A stretch of DNA of 64,000 bases from Lachnospiraceae bacterium (GTDB lineage Bacteria; Bacillota; Clostridia; Lachnospirales; Lachnospiraceae): assembly GCA_014804655.1 (NCBI GenBank), contig JAAUZK010000024.1, forward strand, positions 276,357-340,356, read 5' to 3'. This document shows positions 47,646 through 55,785 of this stretch, piece after piece. The notes beneath the pieces were generated by a model, which was not told where the DNA came from, did not search any database, and saw only the letters and a list, made by a program, of their open reading frames with translations. A program made the position numbers and the translations under genes. Each line of letters opens with the position of its first letter. The stretch's first letter is position 1.

Positions 47646-47873
47646 TCATTTGTCATTTTTCTTATCCCCGAATTTTTCCCCTAAATCAGTAACAGAACCG
47701 TCCTTTTCCACGATAGAAATATTATTAAGCTGTCCTCTCAGATTCGTCCGCACATTAGCGACATACGCCTGCCTTAACTGCTTCTGTTCCTCTTTTTCCT
47801 GCTCTGTCAGCCCTTCTGCCTGGGATTTGTGGTATAATTCGTTGATTCTCTTTGTCATCTGCTCTACGTTCAT
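47646..47873 (-). CDS. DUF896 (YnzC-like) protein
   Basis: The 75-residue protein is a member of DUF896: MTKRINELYHKSQAEGLTEQ and EKEEQKQLRQAYVANVRTNL are the hallmark two-helix hairpin, followed by RGQLNNISIVEKDG. YnzC of Bacillus belongs to the SOS regulon; the biochemical role is not known. It starts with AGGAG some 12 bases upstream. It is short and soluble. Confidence 0.92.
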   Translation of the reverse strand: MNVEQMTKRINELYHKSQAEGLTEQEKEEQKQLRQAYVANVRTNLRGQLNNISIVEKDGSVTDLGEKFGDKKNDK

Positions 47874-47948
47874 ATATGAATCTCTCCTAAATTTCTAACA
47901 TTCTCCCTTATTCCCATATCCAAATTATAGGAAAATATAGGTAGCTGA

Positions 47949-48254
47949 CTATACATATTCAAAAATCCCCTGAATAGCATCTACAATATTTATCATTGCT
48001 GCAATAGAAAGCATATCTATTTTCTTATATCCACGTACTTTCAGATCAAGCAGCGCAAGTTTTTCACATTGAACACATCCCGTCGTTTCATCTGTAGAAA
48101 TCAAAATATGAAGTGGTCCTTCGATTGAATTATCAAAAATCGGACACCCGATAATTTCTCCCGATGCATTAAAAAAATCTTTGCTGACAACCAACACCGG
48201 ATGCTTAATTTTTTCTAACTTAATGATATCTCCCTGATGTAACTTTTCTGCCAT
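47949..48254 (-). CDS. mazF: MazF/PemK-family toxin (endoribonuclease)
   Basis: The 101-residue protein fits the MazF/PemK/Kid family: KLHQGDIIKLEKIKHPVLVV at the N-terminus and GEIIGCPIFDN (substrate loop and first strands), ISTDETTGCVQCEKLALLDL. The usual N-terminal arginine of the RGD/RXG active-site area is replaced here by HQGDI, so activity is not certain. Its ATG overlaps the TAA of mazE (TAATG), a classic toxin-antitoxin arrangement; AGAGG lies seven bases upstream inside mazE. Toxins of this type cut mRNA at short sites. Confidence 0.82.
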   Translation of the reverse strand: MAEKLHQGDIIKLEKIKHPVLVVSKDFFNASGEIIGCPIFDNSIEGPLHILISTDETTGCVQCEKLALLDLKVRGYKKIDMLSIAAMINIVDAIQGIFEYV

Positions 48255-48496
48255 TACCATGCCTCTCTTCCAACAGACTCTCCCCAATCATATTCACCAT
48301 CAAGATCAAGTTTCCCACCAAATTCTGCTGCTCTTTCTTCCAGAGTTCTATGGCGAAATGCTTTTACCAGTGTAATCACTCCGTTAGATACTGTTACATC
48401 CAGTACCTCATTCAATTCAATTCCGGCAGTTTTTAAAATTTCTTTTGAGAGTCTGATTCCCTGACTGTTACCCCATTCTCTTACCTGTGTCTGCAT
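48254..48496 (-). CDS. mazE: MazE/AbrB-family antitoxin
   Basis: The 80-residue protein begins MQTQVREWGNSQGIRLSKEI, the swapped-hairpin AbrB/MazE DNA-binding fold, and ends with an acidic tail (DLDGEYDWGESVGREAW) that would bind and block the toxin. GGAGG is seven bases before the chosen ATG at 48496; the frame extends to 48613 but that part looks like upstream DNA. It overlaps mazF by one base. It should repress its own promoter. Confidence 0.87.
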   Translation of the reverse strand: MQTQVREWGNSQGIRLSKEILKTAGIELNEVLDVTVSNGVITLVKAFRHRTLEERAAEFGGKLDLDGEYDWGESVGREAW

Positions 48497-48521
48497 AGCA
48501 AAACCTCCATCACGCCAAGTT

Positions 48522-48562
48522 GGTATATACATAGTATATCCCAATTTACAAATAAAATCCAA
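48522..48562 (-). promoter_or_regulatory. Promoter and candidate operator of mazEF
   Basis: Minus-strand TTGGAT (48557-48562), 18 bases, TATACT (48533-48538). The -10 box is inside an imperfect palindrome, GGATATACT and GTATATACC, which is a plausible MazE operator. Confidence 0.55.
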
Positions 48563-48621
48563 TACTAATCTTTCAGGCTTCTCATTTTTATACCAATCCC
48601 TGTGCACTCCCAAAAATATTT

Positions 48622-49479
48622 TTAGTCATGCATCTGCTGTACATACAGCGGCAGATCAAACCCGTCATCTTTATGTGCCAGAAACAGTGTCCCGATATTC
48701 TGTCCCGCCAGAATCCGGTGAATTACCTTAATGTCCGCACTGTTAGCGATTACCATATCTACACCCATGTTGTTGGCGATCTTCGCCGCCTGGAGCTTCG
48801 TATTCATCCCGCCTGTGCCGGCGCTGCTTCCTGTGGAGCTCTTCCCCATCTCCATCAGTTCATCTGTCAACCTCTCCACCACTTCTATATACTTCGCGTC
48901 CGGATTCGTTCTCGGATCATCTGTATAAAGTCCGTCTATATCCGACAAAAGCAACAGCATATCCGCATCGATCAGAGATGCTACAATCGCCGACAGCGTG
49001 TCATTGTCACCGATTCCCAGCTCGTAAGTCGCGATCGTATCGTTCTCGTTGACGATGGGCACTACTCCCAGCTTAAAAAGCTCCGCGAATGTATTGCGCG
49101 CATTAAATCGGTTCAGATTATCTATAATCGTATTCTTGGTCATCAAAATCTGCGCCGCCACTTGGTTATATTCTGCAAAAATCTTCTGATATGTCATCAT
49201 CAGCCTTGCCTGTCCGATAGCCGCGCACGCTTGTTTGACGGCCGTGGGATTATCCTCTCCGATATTCTGCATCATGACCGCTTTCTTACCCACTGCCACG
49301 GCACCGGATGTCACCAGCACTACATCCTTACCACGGTTTCTTAAGTCACACAGTTCTCTGACCAGCACATCCAGCTTGGTATAATCCAGATCTCCTGTCT
49401 CCTTATGCTGCAAGGATGAGGAACCGATCTTGATTACGATCCTCTGTTTATCTTTCATCATTTCTCTGATATCTGCCAT
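48622..49479 (-). CDS. proB: Glutamate 5-kinase ProB, without PUA domain
   Basis: ProB phosphorylates glutamate as the first step of proline synthesis. The 285-residue protein has the amino-acid kinase domain: RIVIKIGSSSLQHKETGDLD, VTSGAVAVGKKAV, NARNTFAELFKLGVVPIVNE, NDTLSAIVASLIDADMLLLL and SSAGTGGMNTKLQAAKIANN. It ends where E. coli ProB continues with a PUA RNA-binding domain, so it is the single-domain form. It is upstream of proA with mazEF, DUF896, cyclo-ligase and nitroreductase genes between. Confidence 0.95.
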   Translation of the reverse strand: MADIREMMKDKQRIVIKIGSSSLQHKETGDLDYTKLDVLVRELCDLRNRGKDVVLVTSGAVAVGKKAVMMQNIGEDNPTAVKQACAAIGQARLMMTYQKIFAEYNQVAAQILMTKNTIIDNLNRFNARNTFAELFKLGVVPIVNENDTIATYELGIGDNDTLSAIVASLIDADMLLLLSDIDGLYTDDPRTNPDAKYIEVVERLTDELMEMGKSSTGSSAGTGGMNTKLQAAKIANNMGVDMVIANSADIKVIHRILAGQNIGTLFLAHKDDGFDLPLYVQQMHD

Positions 49480-49566
49480 TGTTCTTCTCCATGTCTCATC
49501 TTTAAATTATAGAAAGTTCTTTAGCATATTTCCAATTTACAAAGCAAATCCGGCATACTTAGATAC

Positions 49567-50268
49567 TCATTTGTATTTCCGAATGATCAGATGATGGAAA
49601 AAAGCAATGTCCTGATATTCTTTCATGTCAGATACACGCAGTTCCACATCCATCATCTTTCGCTGCCACTGTTGGTCTTCCTGTATCTCCTGATTCTGCT
49701 GTAGATCCCAAAAAGTTCTGATACCCATCGTCTTTGTAATCTTAAAGTCCGCGCACCAGTCAGAAATATCGCCGTCGTTATAATAATGAATCTCTCCGAA
49801 TTCAGAAGTCATACCGTCATTGCCGTCTAACAGGCTGTTCGCATGATCGAAATCATTGAGCAGCACCACCATCTGCATGACACGCCCCGCCCGATTGTGT
49901 TTTACAAGCGACAGATAGCCGTCAGGCTTCAACACCCGCGCAAACTGACGCATAATCTCGTCCCGGTCCGCCGCATACTCCAGCACATTATGACATAGAA
50001 TCACATCAAATGCTTCGGACGGCAGTGTTTTAAGCACCCCCGTTCTACCGCAGAACTGCTCATACTGATGTTCCTGTCTGCGGTTCTCAACTCTTTGGGC
50101 GGAAATTTCCACTGCCGTCACATCATTTTTCTGCGCAAAATAATCCGCAGTAATTCCAAGACCGCTCCCGAAATCCAATATTTTTTTACCCTCTATGTCA
50201 CCTAACTGCGTCCAGATAATCTTCTTTAACAACATTTCCCATGTTCTGACCCCGCTCCAGTCCGTCAT
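49567..50268 (-). CDS. Class I SAM-dependent methyltransferase
   Basis: The 233-residue protein has a class I methyltransferase core (about 30-150): GKKILDFGSGLGITADYFAQ for SAM binding, VTAVEISAQRV, and DVILCHNVLEYAADRDEIMR with the ARVLKPDGYLSLV strand that follows. The C-terminal half is variable and would give substrate specificity, which I cannot name. It lies between proB and the flavoprotein gene; the start at 50268 matches the usual N-terminus. Confidence 0.87.
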   Translation of the reverse strand: MTDWSGVRTWEMLLKKIIWTQLGDIEGKKILDFGSGLGITADYFAQKNDVTAVEISAQRVENRRQEHQYEQFCGRTGVLKTLPSEAFDVILCHNVLEYAADRDEIMRQFARVLKPDGYLSLVKHNRAGRVMQMVVLLNDFDHANSLLDGNDGMTSEFGEIHYYNDGDISDWCADFKITKTMGIRTFWDLQQNQEIQEDQQWQRKMMDVELRVSDMKEYQDIAFFHHLIIRKYK

Positions 50269-50306
50269 GCTTCTTCCTCCCGTGTTCCATAATATAAACG
50301 TTATTT

Positions 50307-51929
50307 TTACATAATCATCCGTTTATATTTCACCCCGATTTTCTCCGCGACCATCATGCCGTCCATCGCCGCGGATGTGATTCCGCCCGCATAGCCTGCG
50401 CCTTCTCCACAAGGGTAGAGTCCCCGTATCACAGACTGTCCCGTCTCATCCCGCGTAATTCTGACGGGCGATGACGTTCTGCTCTCGATACCCGACAGAT
50501 ATGCGCCACTGTCCGCGAATCCGTGCATTTTCTGACCAATCAAGTCAATTCCCTCCACAAGCGCCTCATTCAGATTCTTCGGTAAAATATCATATACCGG
50601 CGCCCTATGATATTCACCTTTGACCGCCGGAGCAAAGTCAGGATATTCCTCCATGATAATCGATGCTTTCGAGGGCTGTCCCGTCACGGCACATCGATAG
50701 TCTCCATAGCGCTCCACCGGGACAGCACCGCCGCCGATCCGGTAAGCCTTTTCCTCCAGCTCTCGCTGAAATGCAATCCCCGCAAGCGGAGAATCATCTC
50801 TATAATCCTGCGGTGTTACCGTGACGATCATGGCGCTGTTGCTGTTATCTCCGTTCCGTCCGCTGTAACTCATCCCGTTTACCGCAAGCTTTCCTGATTC
50901 CGAAGAAGCGTTGACCACATATCCGCCGGGACACATACAGAAAGAATAGACCCCTCTGCCGGAGGAAGTCTGTGCCGTCACTTTATAACTTGCCGCCGGA
51001 AGCAGAGGATGCTCTTCCACTCCGTATTGCATCCGGTCGATTAATCTGCGTGGATGCTCCATACGAAGCCCGACCGCAAAGGACTTTGCTTCCATGGGTA
51101 CTCGCTTCTCATAAAGCATTTCGAACGTGTCTCTTGCGCTGTGACCGATTGCAAGGATTACCGCTTCACAGGCGATGGTTTCTCCTCCGTTCACAATCAC
51201 CCCTGTTACACGATTCCGGTCTATGCACAATTCAGTAACCTGAGCATGGAATCTGATCTCTCCTCCCCACGCGCTAATCTGCTCCCGCATACTGCGTACA
51301 ACCTTACACAGAATATCCGTGCCGATATGCGGCTTCGCCTCATACAGAATATCCTCCGGTGCACCGTTTTCCGCAAAAATCCGCAGAACCTCCCTGTTTC
51401 TGCCGTATTTATCTTTTACAAGCGTATTGAGTTTTCCATCCGAAAAAGTACCTGCTCCGCCTTCCCCGAACTGTACGTTGGAGCTGGGGTTAAGCACTCC
51501 CTCCTGCCAGAACTTCTCCACATCCCTCTGCCGTTCTTCCACACAGCCGCCCCGTTCTAAGATAAGCGGCCTGTAACCGTGCTTCGCCAACAGATAGCCG
51601 CAGAACAGTCCCGCCGGTCCTGTCCCAACAATAATCGGTCTATAACCTAACTGCTCCTCTCCTTCTGCCGGAAATATATAAGGTTTCTCAGTCACCGCCT
51701 GTACCTGCTGACTCTTGCATGCTCGAAGTACTCTATCCTGCGCATCCACCCGCACATCCACCGAATAAATCACCATAATCTCCGGTTTCTTTCTGGCATC
51801 GATAGATTTCTTCACAATCTGCCATGAAAGAATCCTTTCAGGTGCTACCCGCAGTATTTTTGCAGTTTTATACAGAATATCCTCATGACTGTGCGAAAGA
51901 GGAACCTTGATCTGATTTACCCGAATCAT
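50307..51929 (-). CDS. COG2509-type FAD-dependent oxidoreductase
   Basis: The 540-residue protein has an N-terminal extra domain (about 1-90: RVNQIKVPLSHSHEDILYKT) typical of COG2509 proteins, then an FAD-binding Rossmann fold with PIIVGTGPAGLFCGYLLAKHG and LERGG. Further family marks are QFGEGGAGTFSDGKLNT and, near the C-terminus, GLYPCGEGAGYAGGITSAAM. It is a predicted flavin-dependent dehydrogenase of unknown substrate. It is common and single copy in Clostridia. Strong AT-rich DNA follows upstream. Confidence 0.9.
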   Translation of the reverse strand: MIRVNQIKVPLSHSHEDILYKTAKILRVAPERILSWQIVKKSIDARKKPEIMVIYSVDVRVDAQDRVLRACKSQQVQAVTEKPYIFPAEGEEQLGYRPIIVGTGPAGLFCGYLLAKHGYRPLILERGGCVEERQRDVEKFWQEGVLNPSSNVQFGEGGAGTFSDGKLNTLVKDKYGRNREVLRIFAENGAPEDILYEAKPHIGTDILCKVVRSMREQISAWGGEIRFHAQVTELCIDRNRVTGVIVNGGETIACEAVILAIGHSARDTFEMLYEKRVPMEAKSFAVGLRMEHPRRLIDRMQYGVEEHPLLPAASYKVTAQTSSGRGVYSFCMCPGGYVVNASSESGKLAVNGMSYSGRNGDNSNSAMIVTVTPQDYRDDSPLAGIAFQRELEEKAYRIGGGAVPVERYGDYRCAVTGQPSKASIIMEEYPDFAPAVKGEYHRAPVYDILPKNLNEALVEGIDLIGQKMHGFADSGAYLSGIESRTSSPVRITRDETGQSVIRGLYPCGEGAGYAGGITSAAMDGMMVAEKIGVKYKRMIM

Positions 51930-52076
51930 TGTATTTAAACCTTTTCCGTATTATATATCCCATATCATAATTTACTATAAGATTGCCGCCGAACAGGCAA
52001 ACGTACCTCTTTTACCAGCGCTCACTATCTCTACCATCATACTTCACTCTGTGTTGTAAGTAAAGTTCCAATTTCC

Positions 52077-52100
52077 AATGTGGAACTCAATGTGGAACTC
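52077..52100. repeat. Perfect tandem repeat of 12 bases
   Basis: AATGTGGAACTC occurs twice in tandem (52077-52088 and 52089-52100) at the border of the AT-richer block. The 5' part of each unit (TTCCA/TGGAA) can pair with nearby TTCCAA, so it could also be a small protein-binding site. Confidence 0.6.
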
Positions 52101-52156
52101 AATACTTTCACATTATTAGGAGAATGATACGTGGCAAAATATGATATCAATAACTT

Positions 52157-52184
52157 TTGACATGGCGATGATTCATGATATAAT
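52157..52184 (+). promoter_or_regulatory. Consensus promoter of the ABC exporter gene
   Basis: TTGACA (52157-52162) and TATAAT (52179-52184), both perfect, are 16 bases apart. The start would be near 52191, giving a leader of nearly 200 bases that holds a leader peptide and a terminator. Confidence 0.88.
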
Positions 52185-52224
52185 CAAGTTGATTACTTTT
52201 ATAATAGATAGGGGATATCAAAGA

Positions 52225-52266
52225 ATGCGTTTAAAAAATTATGCATTTAAACCTTTTGTTATGTAA
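52225..52266 (+). CDS. Leader peptide of the ABC exporter operon
   Basis: A 13-codon frame with a ribosome site (AGGGGAT) ten or so bases before its ATG encodes MRLKNYAFKPFVM and stops with TAA two bases before the left arm of the terminator. Position and size are those of leader peptides in ribosome-controlled attenuators of antibiotic-resistance and multidrug ABC genes. The Arg-Leu-Lys at positions 2-4 fits the +X+ pattern known to arrest macrolide-bound ribosomes; that link is an inference. Confidence 0.7.
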   Translation: MRLKNYAFKPFVM

Positions 52267-52267
52267 T

Positions 52268-52350
52268 TAGCTGTAAAATACGCAAATCATGATTTTCCAA
52301 GGAGATAGCAAGACTATCTCTATGTGTTATGCGATTTTACAGCTATTTTT
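52268..52350 (+). terminator. Attenuator terminator upstream of the ABC exporter gene
   Basis: Arms TAGCTGTAAAAT (52268-52279) and ATTTTACAGCTA (52334-52345) pair perfectly; CGCA/TGCG extends the stem past a one-base bulge. The loop contains a smaller stem (GAGATAG/CTATCTC). CTATTTTTATG follows. The terminator lies between promoter and gene, and its left arm begins right after the leader-peptide stop, so a ribosome stalled near the end of the leader would cover it. Confidence 0.85.
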
Positions 52351-52385
52351 ATGCCTAAAATTCATAACATGGAGGAAAACATAAT

Positions 52386-54143
52386 ATGTTTAAAGGAATC
52401 GTATTTTTTATAAAAAACGGCTGGAAATATGACAAAAGATATATTCTCTGGAGGTTGCTTTATCAGTTTATCAACTCACTGATACCGATTGTTGCCACAA
52501 TAATGCCCAAATTAATAATTGATGAATTAATGGGAAATCAGAAAACAGATAAGTTACTTGTGTATGTTTCCATTTTGGTTGCCTATACCGCAGTAGCGAC
52601 TATATTCTCTGACTATTTTAACTGGGATGGATTTAGCAGACGATGCAGAGTCAACGCAGAGTTTGACAGTGATCTTCATAAGCACTTGGCCGAGGCTGAT
52701 TTTGAGAGATTGGAAGATCCGGATTTCTTAGATATGCGAAAGATGGCTAACAAATTTTTATACTGTGATTGGCATGGATTCGGTTATTTACTTGACTGTG
52801 CATTAAATGCGCTTGGTCAGATTTTTACTTTAATCGGAATAGCTGCTATTATAGCTACAATTGACTTAAGAATATTGATCTTGTTTATCGTACTGATCAT
52901 TTTGGGAGCATTGATTGAAAAAAGGGCTAAGCAGAATGCAATCAGATTGTCGGAAGGTGTCATCAAGGATCAAAGAGGCTGGACGTATTATGCAAGTCTG
53001 TTTGAGGATCATAGTTTTGCAAAGGAAATCCGGTTAAATTCTCTTGGAAAGTGGTTGCTCGACAGAGAGAGGAATTATTTTACAAAAGTAAACGAGAATC
53101 AAAAGAAACAAAATGACGGATTTATTATCTCCGGATTTTTTGGCGCGATTTTTACATTGGTTCAGCAGAGCGCAGCATATGCTTATTTAATATATTGCGT
53201 AATTAGTGGCTCGATTTCAATTGGATCATTTACAATGTATACAGGTGCAGTTGCAACATTTTCCATTGCATTCCGTAAGGTGCTTGACAGCCTGATAGAA
53301 ATTCAGGCGTATGACACTTATTACGACAAACTTGATGAATACCTGAATTTGCCAAAGACATTGCGAGAGGGTCAAGAATTGATTGATGCAGACAGAAATC
53401 ATTTTATTGAATTCAGAAATGTCAGCTTCAAATATTCCGGCAGTGATGTATATGCTTTAAAAAATATCAATATCACAATTCCCTTTGGTCAAAAGCTCTC
53501 CATTGTTGGGGAAAACGGTGCCGGAAAGACAACATTTGTCAAGTTGATGACCAGAATGTATGATCCGACAGAAGGTGTAATCCTTTTAGATGGAGTAAAT
53601 ATCAAAAAAATAGATTATGAACAGTATATGAGCTTTTTTTCCTCGGTATTTCAAGATTACAAGCTATTTTCATTTTCTATCAAAGATAATGTTGCACTTG
53701 CACAGCCTATGAACGAAGATAAAGTAAGAAATACTCTTGAGTATGTAGGGTTCGACGAAAAATTATGCAAGTTGCAAAATGGTATTGATACTTCTGTTTT
53801 TAAGAACTTTGATGAAGAGGGATTTGAACCGTCAGGAGGAGAAAGCCAGAAAATCGCTTTGGCACGTGCTTTGTATAAAGACGCACCTATCGTGCTGTTA
53901 GACGAACCGACTGCAGCTATGGATCCGAAAGCTGAATACGTGCTCTATCAAAAATTTAATGAAATGGTTCAGGGCAAGACAGCAGTATATATTTCGCATA
54001 GACTATCAAGCGCTAAATTCTGTGATGTAATAGCGGTATTTAATAACGGACAGATAATTGAGTATGGATCACATGACGAATTGTATAGCAAAGGTGGATT
54101 ATATACGGAGTTATTTTCAATGCAGTCTCAGTTTTATTGTTAG
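52386..54143 (+). CDS. ABC exporter (fused permease and ATPase half-transporter)
   Basis: The 585-residue protein joins an exporter membrane domain (about 1-310, six helices) to an ATPase domain (about 340-575) with Walker A GENGAGKTT (about 375), signature PSGGESQ (about 481), Walker B LLDEPTAAMD (about 503) and SHRL (about 537). It would act as a homodimer pumping a drug, peptide or lipid out of the cell; the substrate is unknown. GGAGG lies ten bases before the ATG. Codon use is AT-richer than in the biosynthetic genes around it, and it stands alone behind an attenuator, which points to acquisition with its control region. Confidence 0.92.
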   Translation: MFKGIVFFIKNGWKYDKRYILWRLLYQFINSLIPIVATIMPKLIIDELMGNQKTDKLLVYVSILVAYTAVATIFSDYFNWDGFSRRCRVNAEFDSDLHKHLAEADFERLEDPDFLDMRKMANKFLYCDWHGFGYLLDCALNALGQIFTLIGIAAIIATIDLRILILFIVLIILGALIEKRAKQNAIRLSEGVIKDQRGWTYYASLFEDHSFAKEIRLNSLGKWLLDRERNYFTKVNENQKKQNDGFIISGFFGAIFTLVQQSAAYAYLIYCVISGSISIGSFTMYTGAVATFSIAFRKVLDSLIEIQAYDTYYDKLDEYLNLPKTLREGQELIDADRNHFIEFRNVSFKYSGSDVYALKNINITIPFGQKLSIVGENGAGKTTFVKLMTRMYDPTEGVILLDGVNIKKIDYEQYMSFFSSVFQDYKLFSFSIKDNVALAQPMNEDKVRNTLEYVGFDEKLCKLQNGIDTSVFKNFDEEGFEPSGGESQKIALARALYKDAPIVLLDEPTAAMDPKAEYVLYQKFNEMVQGKTAVYISHRLSSAKFCDVIAVFNNGQIIEYGSHDELYSKGGLYTELFSMQSQFYC

Positions 54144-54168
54144 TGATTTGTCGTGAACAGTCCTAATC

Positions 54169-54196
54169 ACCCTCTGCCATTTGGCGGAGGGTATTT
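54169..54196 (+). terminator. Terminator of the ABC exporter gene
   Basis: Arms ACCCTCTGCCA (54169-54179) and TGGCGGAGGGT (54182-54192), one wobble, are followed by ATTT. It lies about 25 bases after the stop codon. Confidence 0.75.
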
Positions 54197-54257
54197 AGGT
54201 TCAAAATATAACTATTCGCAAAGCTTTTGGATAAGGTTGTGAGAATGAATTAGGAAA

Positions 54258-54791
54258 TTATTCGTCAACTTTTAATCTGGCATATATATATGTATCTTTC
54301 CAAATCGCTCTATTGTTTTCATCTTTCCAGAAATATACATTTTTTCTTAAATGAGCTTCACGCTGAAATCCTAATACTTCAAGTAATTTCCATGAACTCT
54401 TATTACGTGGGTCACATTCTGCATATATCCTATGTATACCGTTTGAAAATGCGTGTCGAATTAACGCTATGCAGCTTTCAGCTGCATAGCCATTGCCCCA
54501 ATAATTCCGATTGAATACATAACCCATTTCCAGCGCTTCAAATTCACGTTTTCCCATATATACATTACCAATCATTTTATGGGAATTTTTTAATTCAACA
54601 GCAATCATTTCCTCTGTTCCAATACGCCATTCGAGATTTTCTTTTGTTTCATTAAGAGTCAGCGGTCTATATGGTTCATATTCCACAACTTCCTTATCAG
54701 ATAAATATTCAAATAAATCCTGCAAATCCTCTTTTTTGTATCTTCTTAAAACCAGCCTTTCTGTTTCTGCTATAACGATTTTGTTCTCCAT
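54258..54791 (-). CDS. GNAT-family N-acetyltransferase
   Basis: The 177-residue protein is a RimJ/RimL-like GNAT enzyme: ETERLVLRRYKKEDLQDLFE at the N-terminus, EMGYVFNRNYWGNGYAAESC in the middle and NKSSWKLLEVLGFQREAHLR near the C-terminus, which together form the acetyl-CoA site. It transfers an acetyl group to an amine of an unknown substrate; closest families include protein N-terminal and aminoglycoside-modifying types, and choice among them is not possible. The start at 54791 has GGGGGAT just upstream; a second ATG lies four codons earlier. AT-rich codon use, as in the neighbouring genes. Confidence 0.88.
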   Translation of the reverse strand: MENKIVIAETERLVLRRYKKEDLQDLFEYLSDKEVVEYEPYRPLTLNETKENLEWRIGTEEMIAVELKNSHKMIGNVYMGKREFEALEMGYVFNRNYWGNGYAAESCIALIRHAFSNGIHRIYAECDPRNKSSWKLLEVLGFQREAHLRKNVYFWKDENNRAIWKDTYIYARLKVDE

Positions 54792-54816
54792 ATAATCCCC
54801 CATTCTTGCTCAACCT

Positions 54817-54844
54817 GCGAGTTTGGGCGCAAGCACAAACTTGC
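54817..54844 (-). repeat. Dispersed repeat, copy E
   Basis: GCGAGTTTG (54817-54825) and CAAACTTGC (54836-54844) form an imperfect hairpin. Read on the minus strand, GCTTGCGC and CCAAACTCG match copy B near 33140. It lies in the leader of the acetyltransferase gene. Confidence 0.5.
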
Positions 54845-54868
54845 GTGTGAAAAATTTATTTTTCACAC
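54845..54868 (-). terminator. Hairpin at the end of the methyltransferase gene
   Basis: Perfect ten-base arms GTGTGAAAAA and TTTTTCACAC with loop TTTA overlap the stop codon of the methyltransferase gene. The T-run is inside the stem, and no further T-run follows, so it may be a weak or bidirectional end signal. Confidence 0.5.
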
Positions 54869-55566
54869 TATTCTCCTTTTACGGCTATAATAATTGTTGC
54901 ATCGCCATCCAAAACTTCTTCAATTACAAATCCTGCGCTTTGCAATACTTCTTTTTCATGCTCCAAGGTCAGTGGAATATCAAAATGCACATAGCAATTA
55001 TCCGGTACGTCTGACTGTTTTCTTTTTTCCAGATAAACACTGCGCAACAGTTCCTCTTCTTCGTTACAGCATGCAATGTAGTCTCCCAATATAAAAACGC
55101 CGCTTTCTTTCAGACTGCTGCAAATCTTCCGGTACAATTCCTTTTTGCGTTCCGGCAGGAAATGATGCAGGCTTTCAAAGGAAATTACAGCATCCCATTT
55201 ACCATATCCAAAATCATATTGGAAATAATCCTGACATACTGTGGTAAGAGGTTTGTCGTAATGTTTTTCATGTAGTTTATCCAGCATATTTGCACATAAA
55301 TCCACGCCTGTCACCTCAATAATTGGATTTCTTTGCCATATCTTGTCCAGCTCTAATCCGGTTCCACATCCTAAGTCTAAAACTTTCTGACATTCCGAAG
55401 GTAAGATTTCGGCAAATATCTGATAAGACTTCTCCCAAATTGACATATGTTCTTCATAGTCATGCAGCCTCTTCGTAAAGAAGTCAGACATTTCTTCCAG
55501 CGGGAAATCTGCCGTATCCCGAAGCCATTGTTTTAAGTTCTTCATGTATTCTTCAGATGATTGCAT
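54868..55566 (-). CDS. Class I SAM-dependent methyltransferase
   Basis: The 232-residue protein has a canonical methyltransferase fold: KVLDLGCGTGLELDKIWQRN for SAM binding, VTGVDLCANMLDKLHEK, and WDAVISFESLHHFLPERKKE. It is of the UbiE/Methyltransf_25 type acting on a small molecule or nucleic acid that I cannot name. The start at 55566 has AAGGAG about nine bases upstream; the frame begins at 55629. It is AT-rich like the acetyltransferase and ABC genes next to it and may be part of the same acquired block. Confidence 0.88.
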   Translation of the reverse strand: MQSSEEYMKNLKQWLRDTADFPLEEMSDFFTKRLHDYEEHMSIWEKSYQIFAEILPSECQKVLDLGCGTGLELDKIWQRNPIIEVTGVDLCANMLDKLHEKHYDKPLTTVCQDYFQYDFGYGKWDAVISFESLHHFLPERKKELYRKICSSLKESGVFILGDYIACCNEEEELLRSVYLEKRKQSDVPDNCYVHFDIPLTLEHEKEVLQSAGFVIEEVLDGDATIIIAVKGE

Positions 55567-55719
55567 AATATTCTTCTCCTTCCATAACTCTATCGTAATC
55601 AAAGTGCCTCTCCTTTTATGGTATAACATATCTTAACCCAGTCTTCCACCTCGCGCACTTTTATAAAAAAACATGAACCAATGCCAATGAATCCATCCGC
55701 TGCATCCCAATTAACAAAA

Positions 55720-55748
55720 TGACTTTTCTCTATGATTTGTGGTATACT
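55720..55748 (+). promoter_or_regulatory. Extended -10 promoter of the DUF2971 gene
   Basis: TGG directly before TATACT (55743-55748) makes an extended -10; a weak TGACTT (55720-55725) lies 17 bases upstream. Confidence 0.55.
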
Positions 55749-55785
55749 GAAATCACATAAGTACAAACATTTACGGAGGATGCCT

